64,000 nt of DNA. Source: Membranipora membranacea. Taxonomy: Eukaryota; Bryozoa; Gymnolaemata; Cheilostomatida; Membraniporidae. A model generated the notes under the pieces. The model had not been told where the DNA came from, ran no database searches, and was given only the letters and a program-made list of their open reading frames with translations. Of the stretch, positions 60,603 through 64,000 are shown in pieces. The first letter of the stretch is position 1; every line of letters begins with the position of its first letter. The translations under genes were made by a program, and so were the position numbers. The stretch spans positions 12,028,001-12,092,000 of the forward strand of contig OU612065.1 in the NCBI GenBank assembly GCA_914767715.1. The letters run 5' to 3'.

Positions 60603-61037
60603 TTCAAATCAATTCAATGAATGAGGTGGAGATTGTTCAAGTAGATGTCTTCAGTTGGGTGGATCAATATTAGCCTTGAACTCATAGACCCTTTTTGGAA
60701 ATAAAACGGGGGGGGGGGGGCCTTTAAAATTATACTACATCTACATGGGACGGTATAATAAGCAGAGCAATTCTCTCAGGACGGTGAAGCTCATTGGAAC
60801 GATTGTGTTGTTTCTCTTTTCTTTGTCTTGCGATTGACTCAAGATTGATTCCACTCCCTCCTCAGTTGATACCTCGAGAAATGAACCTGGAATTCAAAGA
60901 TTGCAAATCTCTGTCGTTACTCTACTCTGATGGATCTTTTATACCCGATAAAAATTAGCTGGAATATCCGCGTACAATACAATACATCACTGCTTTTAGG
61001 CCAAATACATCAAATCCTGTGTTAGATCGGATGATGT

Positions 61038-61087
61038 ATGTATCAGCAACCCCTTATCAGAATGTTTAATGTGAGGGTTGCTGATAC
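61038..61087. repeat. Hairpin with 14-bp perfect arms
   Basis: TGTATCAGCAACCC and its exact complement are separated by a loop of about 22 bases. No direct repeat was found. Confidence 0.7.
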
Positions 61088-61801
61088 AGACTGAAGCAAT
61101 GATATGGCCTATAAAACCTTAGGTACCCATGTCCTAATGGTATGACTCAAGTTCTTACCTAGTAACTATCATATGGACGATTCCCATATATATATATGTA
61201 TATATTTGCTGGAGTTATTCAAAGAAAATCTCTGTATCACCATAACCTGTTCAATGTACTTTACAATTTGCAAGCGTATCAAAAGTCAAATTAGTTGCAT
61301 CATGCTTTAAGAATAGCTACCAAGAGTAATTTCAAGTTCTCAAGCATGCATTGTCTGGCTGCTTTCTTGTAATTTGTGTTTAGGCTCAGGTCGTTTTTGA
61401 GTCAATAACGGGTCATATGCAAGTCATCTGAGCAGAGAAAGTTACCTTGTCTGGAAAACTGGTAGCAATAGACTTGAACTGTGCACCATAATTTTTACTT
61501 CCTTGGGGTGCAAACACACAGCAGACCACTGGATTTTCAAGTAACTTTCCACAAGGATCTGGCTATGGTCTATAAAGCGTCAGTATCAAATCAGAATTAC
61601 TCATGAATTAAATATTTATCTCTATGACTATACTGCCCAGATTATAATTCCCGTGACAGATTAATCTTCATTGATCTGCAAATCATTCTAAACATCCAAG
61701 TAGTGATGGTCCCTTCGTGGTCAGAAACATACTCTCTTGGCTTGTGTCTAAATTTGCTCTTTTCTTTTTAGTCTGCTGCTCAAGTCAGATGAGGTAGAAG
61801 G

Positions 61802-64000
61802 ATGTTGATGCCACTCAAAATTTCCTTGTTTGCCCTCTTTGTGGGGCAAGCTTGCATGGAAAGTGTTGATAACAGCAGTAGGTTGAGTGTTCACCAGCCA
61901 GAGGACTTGAGCTTTACTACTGTGGCAGCTAAGTTCAACCAACTGTATAATGACACTGTGTCCATCAATAAAGGCTTCATTTATGAATATGAATTCAACC
62001 ACAGCCAAGTAAGTCTAGTCTAAACCAAATCTGTATAGCATACTGTTCTAACTTTGCTCCTTTCCTTCACACAGACCTTCTGTATTGTTCTTCATAAGCT
62101 TAACATATCTGATAAAAACAAATACAAGAGTGTACCTAATTCCTCAGTAGAGCTTTTTTCGATTGTTTTCCCCTTGCAATTATTGAGACTATTACATCTC
62201 AGGTGGCAATTTTAAATGTGTTATTTACAGAATGCTGCAGTGAGAATAACTACTACATACAAACAGAAATCAAGTGCAAGTTATCCAATGCAAATAGTGG
62301 TGCGCCAACAACTGGCCATTCGGTCATGGAGACTTCCTTTGGAAATTTCTAATGGGTAATGTTACTGCATTTTCATAACAATCCCTTCACTGTTGATCAT
62401 AATGTTCATACCAGCATGACATTCTGATGTACATTCATATATATATTCACAGAATGTGATGTATATCGTGAAAAACTGTTATTGCCTAAACTCAGCTATC
62501 AGGTCATTGTGCTGGGTAGTGTGATAATGATCGATTGTTGTAATAACTTGAGTTCAGTGTGATTAGGAAATGTGACATCTGCTCTATGATAGTTGATACA
62601 GTTATGACCTGACCTAGATGTTTATTGAAACTACCATCTCCAATCAGTGTTGTTTTTATTTGCGATGATTTATTATATTTTGTATAGGATTACATTTGAC
62701 ACGGTACGTAGAACAGTGTGCTCGTCCGGTCAGGAGATCAATGTGACCTTACCTATGTCTGTGGAGGCGACATCTTTTTCTAAGACACCAGTGTCTTTTC
62801 AGTTGAAAGCTGAAATTATCACTAACCTAACAGTTGGGCAAGTAATAGTTATAATATCCTTCAAAATCAGTGACTTCCTGTTCATATTGAAAAATCAAAT
62901 GTAGATAATTAAGATTTGCATCCTTGTAACTTGCGTGCGTAAAACTACGAAATGCTGGGAATGAGATATGATAGTTGATATTGAATGTGAAAAATCTAGA
63001 TCGATCAAGCTATCAAGAAGAATTTGATAACACAGTGTACTTGAAATCATTATTAGACAATGTAAGACAAAATTTTTTGTATGGCTATCAATGACAGATC
63101 TAACTTCTTATACTGGTCCTTTTCCTCTCATATCTCTTCATGTGTATGACCAGACTGTAAATAATGAGTAAAAGGAAGTAAACTATAAACATCCTTGTTG
63201 CTCCTTTATGTTCATGTTAGGTCATGTGTTATTTACACAGCGGGTGTATGACAGCATGTAATGTGCACCGGGTATGGACTAAAGGTTAGGCTTACTCATC
63301 GATTGATCAAAATAACACTACTGTAGGCATTGGATCTTAAATCTGCAGCACTGTTATAGATGTTTCTAAATTAAAACTAGAAATCTCTCTCATCACTCAC
63401 ATTCATGTGTGCTGGTTGTTTGTTTTCTATACTATACTTTCATACGTACCCAAGAAAGATAACCCACTTGTAATTTGGAATCCTCTTTGTCCTTCTGTGT
63501 GTGTGTGAATATCTTGATTTTCGTAATAATAATCATGTCAAGGATCCATCAGCTTTACCAAGGCACTGTGTACCTGTGGCACACAACATCAATCCGCTCC
63601 TGGTGGTGCGGGTGATTGCTGGAGGGGTGCCATGATTTCCACAGCCATAACTACCAGAACGCTAAACTTTCGTGCAAACTGATTAATAACATTACTTTTC
63701 ACATTATATTATCAGTATTGGACCACACTACAGTATATACGTGACACCCAGCTCGCCTGTGTATTATCAATACACATTTGATAATCAAGATGATCTCAGA
63801 TCAGTAACGCTATTCATAAAATCCGAACAGGACTATTACTGCTCCAATGTCATCATTCAGAAAGCGAAGGTTAGATTGTTGTTTAGAGAATATCATATCA
63901 TGCTATATGAGCTTGTTGAAGTTAAGCTAATAAGTTAACATACGTATACTAGGGTATATTGCCTGTTTTCAATGCAAGCCTTGCTTTGGATAAGTTAGTA
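61802..64000 (+). CDS. SID-1 transmembrane family protein, N-terminal part
   Basis: Four exons in the window: 61802-62008, 62231-62355, 62688-62837 and 63716-63869, all phases matching (212 residues); the gene continues past the right edge. SID-1/SIDT proteins are multi-pass membrane proteins linked to double-stranded RNA uptake or transport. The protein opens with a signal-peptide-like hydrophobic segment (LKISLFALFVGQAC), then an extracellular domain with several N-glycosylation sites. Strand pattern VRITTTYKQ...MQIVVRQQLAIRSWRLPLEI, a cysteine in RRTVCSSG, and YYQYTFDNQDDLRSVTLFIK...YYCSNVIIQ match the order in SIDT ectodomains. The transmembrane part lies outside the window, so SIDT1 and SIDT2 cannot be told apart. 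Intron 3 uses a GC donor. Confidence 0.82.

Larger units (their letters stand above)
59850..61801. other. Intergenic before the SID-1 family gene
   Basis: Contains the mini-palindrome at 60577-60602, a poly(G) run near 60708-60720, and a hairpin at 61038-61087 (arms TGTATCAGCAACCC/GGGTTGCTGATACA). No gene is supported. Confidence 0.5.

Noticed and set aside
1-64000. CRISPR array, bacterial operon or prophage
   Set aside because: No regularly spaced repeats; genes are intron-rich and animal-type.
29259-64000. Functional link between the hairpin-rich DNA and the SID-1 family gene
   Set aside because: SID-1 proteins handle double-stranded RNA, but closeness to foldback DNA is no evidence of a link.

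Overview
The window is metazoan nuclear DNA. Genes are split by many GT-AG introns of a few hundred to a few thousand bases, the non-coding DNA is AT-rich, and the recognisable proteins are animal ones: an SMN-complex Gemin, Spindly, DLG5, a SID-1 family membrane protein. Genes lie close together and introns are modest, which suggests a compact invertebrate or early-branching animal genome. No phylum can be named from the sequence. All gene names rest on hand translation, splice-phase checks and remembered family motifs, not on a search.

Layout. 1-3268 (+): the 3' part of a C2H2 zinc-finger gene whose start lies outside the window. 4045-5951 (+): MED9, followed after only 19 bp by GEMIN6 at 5971-6931 (+). 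9713-20587 (+): Spindly (SPDL1) in 13 exons, with its dynein- and dynactin-binding motifs and a C-terminal CAAX box. 23834-27025 (-): a two-exon FAM167-like gene. 34693-55141 (+): DLG5 in about 33 exons (coiled coil, PDZ1-2, linker, PDZ3-4, SH3, guanylate-kinase-like). 56080-57170 (-): TP53RK/Bud32, tail-to-tail with DLG5. 61802 to the right edge (+): the ectodomain start of a SID-1 family gene (SIDT-like).

Mobile DNA is plentiful. There are two dead non-LTR retrotransposon pieces (32139-33005 minus, 57985-59849 plus). A MITE family with TTAA target duplications has three copies (1410-1768, 29263-29638, 29832-30202). Single MITE-like elements lie at 7847-8190 (TA duplication, carrying a tRNA-like head), 22861-23274, and 34907-35418 (about 170-bp arms, inside DLG5 intron 1).

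The most unusual signal is a set of about 14 very short palindromes, most of 17-64 bp. Nearly all begin with CA and end with TG, and each is flanked by a direct repeat that is usually exactly 7 bp. Several fall into sequence families with more than one copy in the window. They look like transposition products: either ultra-short foldback elements or excision footprints of cut-and-paste transposons with staggered cleavage, as known for P elements. I know of no named family that matches.

The host genes are mostly housekeeping or cell-architecture genes acting in different places: transcription (MED9), snRNP assembly (GEMIN6), kinetochore dynein (SPDL1), junction and polarity scaffolding (DLG5), and tRNA t6A modification (TP53RK). 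Nothing shows that they form a pathway. MED9-GEMIN6 is the only pair whose spacing suggests shared transcription.
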